Shown here in pieces: positions 12,330 through 23,062 of a stretch of DNA of 64,000 nucleotides (position 1 is the first letter of the stretch; the number at the start of each line of letters is the position of its first letter). The position numbers and the translations under genes were made by a program. Location: positions 3,874,850 to 3,938,849 of the forward strand of contig CM034544.1 of assembly GCA_020002185.1 (NCBI GenBank), written 5' to 3'. Source of the stretch: Paraescarpia echinospica. Lineage: Eukaryota; Annelida; Polychaeta; Sabellida; Siboglinidae. A model generated the notes under the pieces. That model saw only the letters and a list, made by a program, of their open reading frames with translations. It was not told the DNA's origin and did no database searches.

Positions 12330-12475
12330 TCACGGAAATAGTGGCCCCGGTGACACGGTGGCGGCTTTTTGCATTTTGAAAATGTTCGCTAAATGTGACA
12401 ACAGATTCTGTGTAATGGTGGGTTTTCTTACCGAGTCCATAACCTTGATGAAATGGTTTTCAGCTGGATTTGTCG
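12330..12475 (+). repeat. Interspersed repeat, copy 1 of 2
   Basis: TTTTGCATTTTGAAAATGTT and the following GACAACAGATTCTGTGTAATG are closely related to 61112-61230, where TTCTGCATTTTGAAAACACT and ATAATGGATTTTGTTTAATG occur in the same order. The two copies share about 120 bp in the same orientation. The family is not identified. Confidence 0.6.
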
Positions 12476-12928
12476 CCGTGGGCAAGATGAATGCAAATGT
12501 TGTATGTGTTGGGGTCAAGTGTCACGTTTATGTATGCGGGTTTCCACTCGAACAACCCCAGTCCAGTTCGATTACACGCCTAGACCGGCAAATCATCACC
12601 TCAGTCACTGCGTAATAACGGCTAACCGACATCGCCTGTGTCCGCAGCTCGTGACGGCATAACAGTCAACTCCATCTCGGATTTATTCCCCGGGGGTGGA
12701 ATAGGGTTCTTTCCTTCCACTCTGGATAATTCCCCCTTCATGCTGAACTGTTAGCGGATTAGGAAACAGATACCTCGCAATTAGAATCGTTGTTTGCCGT
12801 TGAGTTGCCTATCCCTTGTCAACTCGGTATATTATTTATGTATGAACTTATTAGACTTGATTAGAATATTTAAAACATATTTATTACCATACGAAAATAT
12901 TAAATTGCATGTATTCCACTATATTTCT

Positions 12929-12929
<1 letters not shown>
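12476..12929. other. No gene recognised
   Basis: No exon or repeat that I can support. Confidence 0.45.
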
Positions 12930-12960
<31 letters not shown>

Positions 12961-13041
12961 TACGTATATATATATATATATATATACACTGTATACACAT
13001 ACATAAATAATATATATATATATATACATATATATGTATAC

Positions 13042-13076
<35 letters not shown>

Positions 13077-13092
13077 TACGTATATATGTATG

Positions 13093-13123
<31 letters not shown>

Positions 13124-13165
13124 GTGTGTGTGTGTATATATGTATATATATATATATATATATAA
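12930..13165. repeat. (TA)n-rich microsatellite with TATG/TACA interruptions
   Basis: About 235 bp of alternating TA with interspersed CATATA, TGTATA and a short (GT)n. The Ile/Tyr-only frames on both strands are repeat artefacts. Confidence 0.95.
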
Positions 13166-13431
13166 AGTGCGAATGAACTTTGACCGAAGCCATCACTAAC
13201 AGTTGTTTCCGGTACCCTACTCAAACGGAACGAAAGGTAAACAGACACCCCGCCCCGTACGTACCTATGCTAAGCAAAGGTTCACTGATGCGTGAAGTCA
13301 ACCATGCATGACGAACGCTGTGAGGCACTTGGTGTGTACTCATGAGCAGCGTCTCTTTCAGATCACATTCAGTCGTGGCTTCGCAGTGACGCTGCCACCA
13401 CGGTCCGTGTCTACTCTCTGGCCACGCAATA
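13166..13431. other. Sequence upstream of candidate first exon
   Basis: More balanced base composition than its surroundings, leading to the ATG at 13432. I see no clear TATA box. It could hold a 5' UTR or promoter, but this is only positional inference. Confidence 0.25.
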
Positions 13432-13572
13432 ATGACAACAGAAAACGATGGAGAGATAGCGTTGGCTGAGGAGCCCCGCGCAGGCTATGGAACCTTGTCT
13501 CGAAAAGTCGACTCCCTCACTGCCGCTGTCCAGCAACTGACGCAACGAGTGGATGCCTACTGGTCTGGTCAG
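13432..13572 (+). CDS. Candidate coding first exon, coiled-coil-like N-terminus
   Basis: A 141-nt frame starts at ATG and reads TLSRKVDSLTAAVQQLTQRV before DAYWSGQ. It then meets a CAG|GTTAGT donor at 13572/13573, ending exactly on a codon boundary (phase 0). The L-x3-V/L-x6-L pattern and balanced codon use look like real protein (an amphipathic helix), unlike the AT-rich flanks. The two phase-0 microexons at 32696 and 34365 could follow it in frame, and the transporter exon at 35958 has an internal phase-0 acceptor-like site (GCGCAG|ACC at 35984). It could therefore be an alternative N-terminal exon of the SLC6 gene 22 kb away, or the start of an unrelated gene. The evidence does not decide. 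Confidence 0.4.
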
Positions 13573-14389
13573 GTTAGTTGTTGTTGTCAATTACATACGA
13601 TCTATATGGAACTACAATTTTATTTCGGTTACAAGTACAAATTAGTGAACACATGTATAATGGATTGTAAAAACAGAAGAAAAAAATATTGCAACCGTGG
13701 AGATCCTCTAGAAACCCCTAGGGGCTTATAGCGAGGACCACCAAAAATAATAATTTAACAATAGTTTCCTTATTGTTACGCTAACGTTGGAGCATTGTAC
13801 GTGCATCTCATCCGATGCGTCGACGTCCACCGGCATCCTTCTACGGTCATTCGCGTCCTTCGACCATTGGCGTCTGATCTCCCAACTAAAGATGTATATC
13901 AGAAACATTAATCTAGTTATGTACAGGTATTTACCTACAGTTGACACGTGCTGCTATTCTGGAAGGTTTCTCTTGCACGAGAAAATTGAATGTTGAACGG
14001 TTCTCCAAATAGCGCGACCGTAAACTCCATGGGTGGGTTTAAGCTAATTGCACAACTACTATTAAGTTTAAACAAAAAATGTGAACCAAGTTTTAGTAAT
14101 TTGTATACCGTATTGTGTGATTTTGAAGGAACAGGCTTTACGACATTGATACTGATTACACCAGTAACAGTATCAGATGTAACCCTATAGATGGATTACA
14201 TTAGTATCAGATATAACCCCTGTAAATGGATTACATAAGTATCAGATATAACCTTTGTAAATTGATTGTGTTCGTCAAGGTTAAGCAAAGTCTACGTGCA
14301 GATTTCACGTACTCCCACATGGGTTAGTGCCACTGGATTTTGGTTTCGTTCAGGCAGGCAGACATGCAGAGAGACAGACAGACATGCAG
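13573..14389. other. No gene recognised; small direct repeats
   Basis: Possible intron following the candidate exon. Near 14160-14260 the phrase ATGGATTACATTAGTATCAG is repeated about three times with about a 46-bp period. Otherwise featureless. Confidence 0.45.
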
Positions 14390-14427
14390 AGAGACAGACA
14401 GGAAGACAGACAGACAGACAGACAGAA

Positions 14428-14464
<37 letters not shown>

Positions 14465-14635
14465 GGCAGAAAGACAGACAGACAGACAGACAGGCAGACA
14501 GACAGACAGGCAGACAGACAGACAGACAGACAGGTGACAGACAGGCAGAGAGACAGACAGGTGACAGACAGGCAGGCAGACAGGCAGGAGGACAGGCAGA
14601 CAAACAGGCAGACAGACAGAGTGAAAGAAACACTC
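14354..14635. repeat. (GACA)n/(GGCA)n microsatellite
   Basis: Almost uninterrupted GACA tetranucleotides with GGCA, GAAA and GTGACA variants. The Asp/Arg/Gln/Thr frames on the + and Leu/Ser/Val/Cys frames on the - are artefacts. Confidence 0.95.
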
Positions 14636-14695
14636 GGGGTGGAGGGAGAGAGGGGAAAGGGGGAGGAAGAGAGGGATGTAGTGACAGAAAATTAA

Positions 14696-14716
14696 GGGTA
14701 GGGTAGGGTAGGGTAG
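14696..14716 (+). repeat. Short (GGGTA)n run
   Basis: Four tandem GGGTA pentamers follow TTAAGGGTA. They look telomere-like but are pentameric and too short to be a telomere. Confidence 0.7.
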
Positions 14717-14837
14717 ACAAACAGATAGACAGACAGAAAGAAAGAGAGAGCTCGAAGGAGTGGAGGGACAGAGAGAGAGCGTGGGGTGGCGAAGGAAGGG
14801 AGGGAGATGGATAGATGGAGCCTGGATGAAGTGAGGG

Positions 14838-15131
14838 AGAGATGGGAGGGTGGAAGGGAGAGATGGGAGGGAGAGATTGGAGGGTGGAAGGGAGAGATGG
14901 GAGGGTGGAAGGGAGAGATGGGAGGGAGAGATTGGAGGGTGGAAGGGATAGATGGGAGGGTGGGAGGGCGAGATGGCAGGGTGGGAGGGAGAGATGGGAG
15001 GGAGAGATGGGAGGTTGGGAGGGAGAGATGGGAGGTTGGGAGGGAGAGATGGCAGGGTGGGAGGGAGAGATGGCAGGATGGGAGGGAGAGATGGCAGGGT
15101 GGGAGGGAGAGATGGCAGGGTGGGAGGGAGA
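14838..15131 (+). repeat. 21-bp purine-rich minisatellite, ~12-14 copies
   Basis: The unit is GGGTGGGAGGGAGAGATGGC plus one base, with variants GGGTGGAAGGG and ATGGGA. The + strand is nearly all purine. Runs of GGG every 3-5 bases make it a strong candidate for G-quadruplex or triplex formation. The period is a multiple of three, so all frames are open by chance. It ends in a short (AT)n at 15131-15144. Confidence 0.9.
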
Positions 15132-15144
15132 TATATATATATAT

Positions 15145-16311
15145 AGACAGACAGAAAGATACAGATAAAAAATATATACAATAGACAGAAAAGAGTCAGA
15201 GAGACAACGCTTATAGCCAACACGGTACCCTACTTTTGGCATATTCACCGCGCTTTCTGACTTATGAGAATGAGGTCATACAGACTGTAGGCGAGCAACG
15301 GCGCCTTCACCGGCTGCCAAGTTCATTCATCCGTGACGATAGTTGTTTTTGTTCTGTTTTTGCAAACAGCGTTACCTGGTTAACCAACAATGTCAGCGCA
15401 ATACAGGTACACACTTGCCCGTGTTACGCATAGATCTACCTTGCGCGTTGTAACTGGAGGTACTTGTTAAAAATACATGTGCCACATGTTTGCAAAGGTA
15501 GACGCCACACGAAGAAAGTCACAGTCGTATCGTGCCAGCCTAATGCGTGATTGTGTGATCCTGGATTGACACACAATGCGTTGTCTGCGTACCCTTCAGA
15601 CGTATTCAGTGTATCTTACGTAATGCATATACAACGCACGTTAATACATGCAACCTGTTTGGTGTAAAGAATCACACAGTTTAGCTATTTAGTGGGATTT
15701 CTTTTGACATTTCGTAAGGTTTTTTTTACAATAAATAATTAAATCAACGAGAGGATATCCTCATAAGTTTCAATATAAGTTACATAAATAAAATATATTA
15801 ATAAATAATCTACATCACCTATCGTATAAAGATGCATGGTTGCATAATTAAGTTCACGTAAATTATGGAATGTTATCCATGTCCTGGAAAGGGGTGTACA
15901 TCTTGATCTTCAAAAGCGTATATTTTGCAAGAAATGTGTCACCTGTTTGGCAGTCACCTGGGTGAATGATCAAAGATGAGACACTGGTAACGCAGGACAT
16001 GGATCTCCCTATGGTGACGCACAGCGGAAATGTCATCGGTGCTGATTACGTTGAGCGGTCACTCAGACAAACAAAGAGCCCCCTTTAAATAGACCTTTGA
16101 GAGCTCGTAGCAAAGAACCGGCCACGCCTGTCCGTTTCGTGTGCAGTGGAGCGTTGCGCATAACAAAAGCCGGATCTTCGTCTGCCCGTTGTCATCACTG
16201 GGGCACTGCAGTGATGGCAACAAGAACAAAAGGTCACGAGAAATGTGACAATTATTCTTTAGATTTAGTTACCTATACTACACACGGATACGAGATTGCT
16301 TAATACTTTGG
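15145..16311. other. No gene recognised
   Basis: About 1.2 kb without a supportable exon or repeat. Confidence 0.45.
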
Positions 16312-16390
16312 TGTTGTTGCGCCACTGAGCTCGGATTGTCTGAGGATATTGGCGCTGAAGAAGTAATCTATTTATTATTATTATGTTGTG
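16312..16390 (+). mobile_element. LINE 3'-end fragment with (TTA)n tail
   Basis: GAGGATATTGGCGCTGAAGA is followed by TTTATTATTATTATG. It shares the end motif GATAYTGGCGCTAWAGAA with 7400-7475 and 20675-20912. Confidence 0.6.
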
Positions 16391-16454
16391 TTCCTCTTAC
16401 TGTGTTGACGTGGTTTGTGTCCCTGCCCCAGGATGACAAGGGTTCATTTTTCAT

Positions 16455-16530
16455 AATAATAATAATAATACATGCATATTTATATAGCGCCCTTTTCTGT
16501 CTAAATGCTCAAAGGCGCTTTACAAATTCA
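16455..16530 (+). repeat. Short interspersed TATTTATATAGCGCC repeat, copy 1
   Basis: (AATAAT)n is followed by TTTATATAGCGCCCTTTTCT and CTCAAAGGCGCTTTACAAAT. A second, shorter copy (AATAATAAAA, TTTATATAGCGCC) lies at 52487-52530. GCGCCNNNN...GGCGC may fold back on itself. Similar pieces are abundant in many invertebrate genomes (from memory). Confidence 0.6.
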
Positions 16531-18882
16531 TTGAAGCAATACATACAAATACACATTTAAAAAAAACTCAAAACATAACAATTTGTATATATCTATATAA
16601 AAGAAACTATGGAAAATTAAAACTACATGTCTAAGATATATAAATAAGTAAATAAAGTATATATATATATATAAATAAAGTAGCTCTAAAATAAACACAC
16701 ACATAACTAAACAATATAGGTGTTTTATACAAAATGTCATAAATAATTAAAACTGTACTAAAAAGATTTGCAAAACAAGTAAGTCTTTAACTGTCTTTTG
16801 AATACATCCTTCGATGGAGCCTGACGAATGGAATTTACAGTCAAATGACGTATGGTATGCAAACACGTGTGTGTATGCGCGTTGTAAAGTTGGTATTAAA
16901 ATGAACAAGCCTGTCAGTGGCGTAGGTGTAAACAGTGTTGATTTGCGATTTGAAAAGGAATATTGTCGCCCGCCTTTCGCTCTTTGTGAACCAAATATTT
17001 CTCAGAGCGATTGTGGGTGACAACATCTTGGAACTTGACCTTGACTTGGGGTCAAAGGTCGCAAACACCCGCGCGACTCACACGGCAATCTGGTGTCGAC
17101 TTTGATCAAAACATACATGTAAACGACTATTATTTAAAATAAAATCTCTATTTAACAGTAACGAGATTATAAAGTTGACTTGTCAAGATCCGGGTCCAGA
17201 AGAAAGAGATTTAACAGAAATATTGCAGTGAGTAAACATAACGACTTTATTTCGTGTGAAGTGATATAACAAAACCCACGTCGCTTTTCTCACATGCTAT
17301 ATGTGTGTTGATGTTTCCAGAGCGTTTTTTAACTTTTACAGCACACCAAACAGGCTGTGTCTGAAATCCGTGAAACTGACTGAACACAATTACTCCAAGG
17401 CAAGAGACTGATTTCTTGTCAATCCGACAACAGATCGAATGTTGTCATCCGACGTTGAAAGAGACATTTCTTGTTGGTGCAACTTTGTAAAGCAAATTCT
17501 TAAAGTGATTGAGCGGGATAAATTCTTGGACCATGACCTAGACTTGGGATCAGTGATCACCTACATTCACAGCTCGTTGGTCCGGTTCGCCCGTCTGTAT
17601 AAATGGGATGGTTGGAGAATGGTGTACGCACAATAATGGCAGCGTGGTTAAAGTGAAGTTAGTGATGAAATAATGTACTTACCTACACTTCATGTCAATG
17701 TTAAGACAGACCGATATACTTGTTTATTTAACCAGTTGTACAATATGGTATAATAATGGTATAACGATAACAATGCGAAATTTAAAGTTTGGTGTCATTT
17801 CATATCAAATGTAGATCTTGGGTATGGGAGACTCCTATTAAAACAAAAACTCTCTCTCATGCTTCTTGCTCTTAAGAACTAATGCTGGCCTCGGAATGCT
17901 ACAGGCCGGCCTGAGCCCTTGAAGCCAAACGCAGTGGTGATGAATGTCCCACGACGACCACCCTCCTGTCGCTTCGTCAGAGTAAATCTCTTAGCTGCAT
18001 TGACCCACGGATTTCCCGGAAGTGGAAAGCACTTTCTGCTTATAAAATACGCATTCAATGTCATTGTTTGCTGTACTGGCATCACGTAGCCTCCGTGCTT
18101 ACACTTTGACCAAGAGGGTCGTTGGAGAATGATGTTTAATTACAACCATCCTTATTCCTGTTGCCGTGAATAAAATCAGAACATGTTCTAAAGGTACGAT
18201 TACACAGAGGAAATCTGAAAAGACTATTTGTTGTCCCTAACATAAATACTTATTAACTTACTTATGTACTTATTCTCTTAGTTCAAAATTGAGCACAGGG
18301 CCAATATAGAACTTCTCTAAATCACTTTGTTTTTGGTTGATCTTTAAAAAAGTGTCAGGCACAAAAATAAATGTAAAACTATTTAACATGTTCGGCGTGG
18401 GATGTATAAACAGGATTTAAAACGTAATAAAATAAAAGTGTGCATTGTACATAATTAAAATACTCTTAACAATGTTTAAGTAGTTCGGCATATTATTGCC
18501 TAAACACACATGTCTTATATAAAAGGTCGGTTATATAAAAGTGGCAGTAAAAGAGAGTGTATATTGTTGGACAACTGAACCGCGCGATACTGTATATCAG
18601 ATTAACCTAGACCAGATATTCGAAGACGAAGAAGAAGAAGACGCAATAGAAGGAGCGTATAATGTAGACGAAGATCCGAACTACCACCCTTAAGAGGGCA
18701 GCACAGTCATATGACGATGACGAATACTGTGCAAAATAACCGCAGACACACCAACGCAACACCCGGATACTGACGATCCCGTTCTACGAAAACAGGACAC
18801 GCCTGACCGCACACACCTTTAATAACATAAATTTCACACACTAGGTTTGTTGGTTATCTTGTTGTCAAAACTCAGTTGGGGG
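16531..18882. other. No gene recognised
   Basis: About 2.35 kb, AT-rich at its left end (16560-16760). FEDEEEEDAIEGAYN-like coding near 18618-18665 has no borders and stops soon after. I see no reliable exon. Confidence 0.45.
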
Positions 18883-19060
18883 CGTATTGACCCGAGGGGC
18901 GTGTTGACCCGAGGGGGCGTATTGACCCGAGGGTAGTACCGTACACGTTTTCGCAACTTGGTGTTTTCATTTAGTTGGGGGCACGTTGACCTGAGCACAA
19001 TACTTATCACAATTGGCCAATTTGGTGTTTTCACTTAATTGGGGTCACTTTGACTAGGTG
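18883..19060. repeat. Short GTATTGACCCGAGGG direct repeats
   Basis: GGCGTATTGACCCGAGGGG occurs three times in a row with variants (18889-18931). A looser block, TTGGTGTTTTCAYTTARTTG plus GGGG-YCAC-TTGAC, is duplicated at about 18958-18990 and 19022-19055. Confidence 0.7.
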
Positions 19061-19241
19061 GTAATACTTTATACAGTTATTCGCATCTGCGAAAGGTTGG
19101 TAACCGTCCCCCGAAAATACACCCATACAACGGCGTGCGCATCAACGCAACGATACACGTCAATGTTTGATTAATGAACAATTGCAGATTATCCTGTTTT
19201 CTTGAATTGTATTTCCGCAAGACTTGCTATAACGTTTACAG

Positions 19242-20300
19242 CAGGCCTGGGTAATAGTAATATGTAATATTAATAGTAACGATTACAAATATTGAAGTAA
19301 TAGGTTGAGCTAAAACTCAATGTAATAATAATTGACATATTACTTTTATATTACTATTGAACATTTAAACCGAATTTCAACTAGATAACAATTCCATTTG
19401 ATTAGGTTGTAGATTCCACTAGTTTATCCAGGTTTTATGGTTACCCCCTTGTCAACTTCAGCATGACCCTGGTGAAGTTTTACCTTAGAGTTTTATGAGC
19501 ATTTACATAGCAAGAGACACTGGTACAGTGAGACTGCTGTATGGACTAAAGAGCTTAAACTGGGCTTTCACTGCTTTAAAGCCAGTTCTGCCAAGTGCCA
19601 AGTTGTCAACTACCCTTTTCAAGTAAGTCTATGGGTTTAGTGACTACTTGGTGCACACAATTCAGCCTAAAATACAGTGGGTGTGAAAAACATCCTGATG
19701 TATTTGTACTTGAGCCAATAATGAACTGTCTACCAAGCACCAAGCAGCAGTAGAGTGATGAGGTTTAATTATACTAATATAATCCACCTAGTTATGTGGC
19801 ATTGACTATTGCTTTTGTCTTTCATTCCAGTATGGTATTTAAATATAAAATGGAACATATATGTTCTATCCTTAGTCAAAGTAGTTAGTAGATTGTATTA
19901 AATATGGCATAAACGATATATATATATATATATATTGCTATAAATATTTATTATTTTTTATACATTATAATACTTCCCTGATGATGACGGTGATGAACGT
20001 ATATACATGATCACCACCTTCCCTCCAATACTTTGGGCAAGGGTATCAATAAATGGCAAGTTAGATTTTTCTATTCACCAGTCTTGATTAACTTCTTGAG
20101 ACTGTGAGTCAAACAGTTGTACTTATTGTATTTATGCATACAGTGCATTATAACATAAAATGTTCCTATAAAAAATGTAATAGTAATAGTAATTGCTTTA
20201 TATGTCATAGTAATAGGAAAAATTCAACATGTAACAGTAATAGGAAGGAAACAAAGTAATAGTATTATATTACATTGCAATGTAATTGACCCCAAGCCTG
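19242..20300. mobile_element. Non-autonomous hAT-like DNA transposon, ~1.06 kb
   Basis: The left end reads CAGGCCTGGGTAATAGTAAT and the right end, reverse-complemented, reads CAGGCTTGGGGTCAATTACA. Short CAGGSNTGGG termini with ATTAC-rich subterminal sequence are typical of hAT elements. The 8 bases before it (GTTTACAG, 19234-19241) and after it (CTTTACAC, 20301-20308) share the core TTTACA, consistent with an aged 8-bp target duplication, the hAT hallmark. The interior shows no long frame, so it would need a transposase in trans. It contains a (TA)n at 19915-19935. Confidence 0.75.
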
Positions 20301-20674
20301 CTTTACACCATATTTAAAGGCATGATGTCCGTTGCTCATTTGTTTACGTTTATATATATATATATATATATATATACTATTCATAATGCTAGACTAACAA
20401 TGTTCGGAATTTGATCGTTGCACCCGTGATATGTTCAAACTGTAAAGAAACAGCCACCTTTGGAAACTACTGCTTATAGAGAAGTTGGTTCCCACGCTCC
20501 TGACAAAATATACATTTAAGACAATTGATCCAGCGAATTTATTGCTAATAAGAACGGAAACGACAACTTCTTTTTGGGGCACCTAAAACCAAAAGAATGT
20601 TTTTGTAGAAATATGAATGCGACAGGCGAATCTGCTAAACCTGAAGTAGGTATATATCAACATTTAACCTGAAC
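20301..20674. other. No gene recognised; (TA)n at 20351-20376
   Basis: Sequence between the hAT-like element and a LINE tail, with a 26-bp (TA)n run. No exon seen. Confidence 0.5.
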
Positions 20675-20912
20675 GAATGTTGGAACTCGAGCCAGCTTTG
20701 TGCAACTTACTCCCTATTGGTGTTAAGTCAGTAAGAAGTATAGACTCATTCCGTCGTCATCTAAAAACCTATCATTTTAATACTGCATATCCACTTTAGC
20801 TACTTAGCAATTCCATCGATTTTATGACGACTTTTGCTCGAAGATACTGGCGCTAAAGAAATCATTCAATTATTATTAGTATTATTATTATTACTATTAT
20901 TATTATTATTAC
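20675..20912 (+). mobile_element. LINE 3' end with (ATT)n tail
   Basis: The + strand reads LPIGVKSVRSIDSFRRHLKT followed by YHFNTAYPL and a stop. This is the usual last segment of a LINE protein (LP..VR...SV.SFK..LKT..F). It then passes through GATACTGGCGCTAAAGAAAT to a long ATT-repeat tail (20868-20910). The copy is 5'-truncated and serves as the reference for the tail fragments at 7400 and 16312. Confidence 0.75.
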
Positions 20913-21028
20913 TAAATGTGTGATGCTCTCACAAGTGTACAAAATCCCTACAAACGTGTACCGTTTATTATTGTTTCAAACCATCACCCCCCAAATACGC
21001 GGTGTGGACTTGCGATTTTGCGCCTTTC

Positions 21029-21165
21029 AATATGGTTCCTAAAACCACAGCCAATACCAACCGGATTCAAATGGTGCTTGTCAAGTCATTACCCTACACG
21101 CCGCCCGGTTCTGATATCCTCAATACGCATTAATATATGTTCCACTCGATAGGTGGCACCATTGT
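21029..21165 (+). repeat. Interspersed repeat B, copy 1
   Basis: CAATATGGTTCCTAAAACCA, CCCGGTTCTGATATCCTCAA and ATTAATATATGTTCCACTCG, then ATAGGTGG, recur in order at 46208-46335 (CAACATGGCGTTAAAACCGC, ACCGGTTCTGATATACACAA, AATTAATGTATTTCCACCCA, ATAGGTGG). Same orientation, about 130 bp. The family is unidentified. Confidence 0.7.
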
Positions 21166-21187
21166 GTCAATTAATTTCCCCCGCGAT

Positions 21188-23062
21188 ACGTGATGTCTAA
21201 CTCACCACCCCCACATACGTTATGTCTAATTCACAACCCTCCCCCATACTTGATGTCTAACTCACCACCCTCCCCCATACGTGATGTCTAACTCACCACC
21301 CTCCCCCATACGTGATGTCAAACTCACCACTCTCCCCCATACGTGATGTCTAACTCACCACCCTCCCCCCATACGTGATGTCTAACTCACCACCCTCCCC
21401 CATACATGATGTCTAACTCACCACCCTCTCCCCATACGTGATGTCTAACTCACCACCCTTCCCCATACGTGATGTCTAACTCACCACCCTCCTCCATACG
21501 TGTGATGTCTAACTCACCACCTCCCCATACGTGATGTCTAACTCACCACCTCCCCCATACGTGATGCTCCAACTCACTCACCTCCCCATACGTGATATCT
21601 AACTCACCGCCTCTCATACGTGATGTCTAACTCACCACCCTCCCCCATATGTGATGTCTAACTCACCACCCTCCCCCATAATGTGATGTCTAACTCACCA
21701 CCCTCCCCATACGTGTGATGTCTAACTCACCACCCTCCCCCGTAATGTGATGTCTAACTCTACCACCCTCCCCATACGTGATGTCAAACTCACCACCCTC
21801 CCCATACGTGATGTTAAACCCACCATCCTCCCCATACGTGATAGTCAAACTCCACCACCTCCCCATACGTGATGTCAAACTCACTCACCCTCCCCCATAC
21901 GTGTGTGATGTCAAACTCACCACCCCCATACGTGATGTCAAACTCACCACCCTCCCCCATACGTGATGACAAACTCACCACCCTCCCCCAGTACGTGATG
22001 TCTAACTCACCACCCTCCCCCATACGTGATGTCAAACTCACCACCCTCCCCCCAAACGTGATGTCTAACTCACCACCCTCCCCCCATATGTGATGTCTAA
22101 CTCATCACCCTCCCCCCGTACGTGATGTCTAACTCACCACCCTCCCCCCGTACGTGATGTCTAACTCACCACCCTCCCCCCGTACGTGATGTCTAACTCA
22201 CCACCCTCCCCCCATACGTGATGTCTAACTCACCACCCTCCCCCATACATGATGTCTAACTCACCACCCTCTCCCCATACGTGATGTCTCCCCATACGTG
22301 ATGTCAGATCCCAATACCCTCCCCCATACGTGATGTCTAACTCACTCACTCCCCCATACGTGATGTCTAACTCATCACCTCCCCCATACATGATGTCTAA
22401 CTCACCACCTCCCATAATGTGATGTCTAACTCCACCACCCTCCCCCCATACGTGTGATGTCTAACTCACCACCCTCCCCCAATACGTGATGTCTAACTCA
22501 CCACCCCCACCCATATACGTGATATATCTAACCCACCACCTCCCCATACGTGTGATGTGTCTAACTCACCACCCCTCCCCCATACGTGATGTCTAACTCA
22601 CCACCCTCCCCCCATACGTGATGTCTAACTCACCACCCTCCCCCCATACGTGATGTCTAACTCACCACCCTCCCCCATACGTGATGTCTAACTCACCACC
22701 CTCCCCATACGTGATGTCTAACTCACCACCCTCCCCCCATATGTGATGTCTAACTCATCACCCTCCCCCCGTACGTGATGTCTAACTCACCACCCTCCCC
22801 CATACGTGATGTCTAACTCACCACCCTCCCCCATACGTGATGTCTAACTCACCACCCTCCCCCCATACGTGATGTCTAACTCACCACCCTCCCCCATACG
22901 TGATGTCAAACTCACCACCCTCCCCCATACGTGATGTCTAACTCACCACCCTCCCCCCATACGTGATGTCTAACTCACCACCTTCCCCCCATACGTGATG
23001 TCTAACTCACCACCTTCCCCCCATACGTGATGTCTAACTCACCACCCTCCCCCATACGTGAT
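21188..23062. repeat. ~31-bp C-rich satellite, ~60 copies
   Basis: A unit of 30-32 bp beginning CGTGATGTCTAACTCACCAC and ending CCTCCCCCATA repeats almost without a break for about 1.87 kb. Variants include TCAAACTC for TCTAACTC, 4-6 Cs in the C-run, GTACGTG for ATACGTG and occasional GTGTG insertions. There are no spacers of unique sequence. The complementary strand is G-rich (GGGGGAGGGTGGTGAG). The open frames are chance products of the repeat. Confidence 0.97.

Noticed and set aside
14696..14716. Telomere repeat
   Set aside because: Only four GGGTA pentamers, inside a set of other simple repeats.
14266..15248. Long Ser/Pro-rich (-) and Asp/Arg/Gln-rich (+) frames
   Set aside because: Produced by the GACA microsatellite and the 21-bp minisatellite.
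17439..17636. 65-codon frame VERDISCWCNFVKQILKVIE
   Set aside because: The peptide looks plausible but there is no donor, acceptor or neighbour to support an exon.
21188..23062. CRISPR-like regular repeat
   Set aside because: The units are contiguous with no unique spacers, and the context is an animal genome; it is a satellite.
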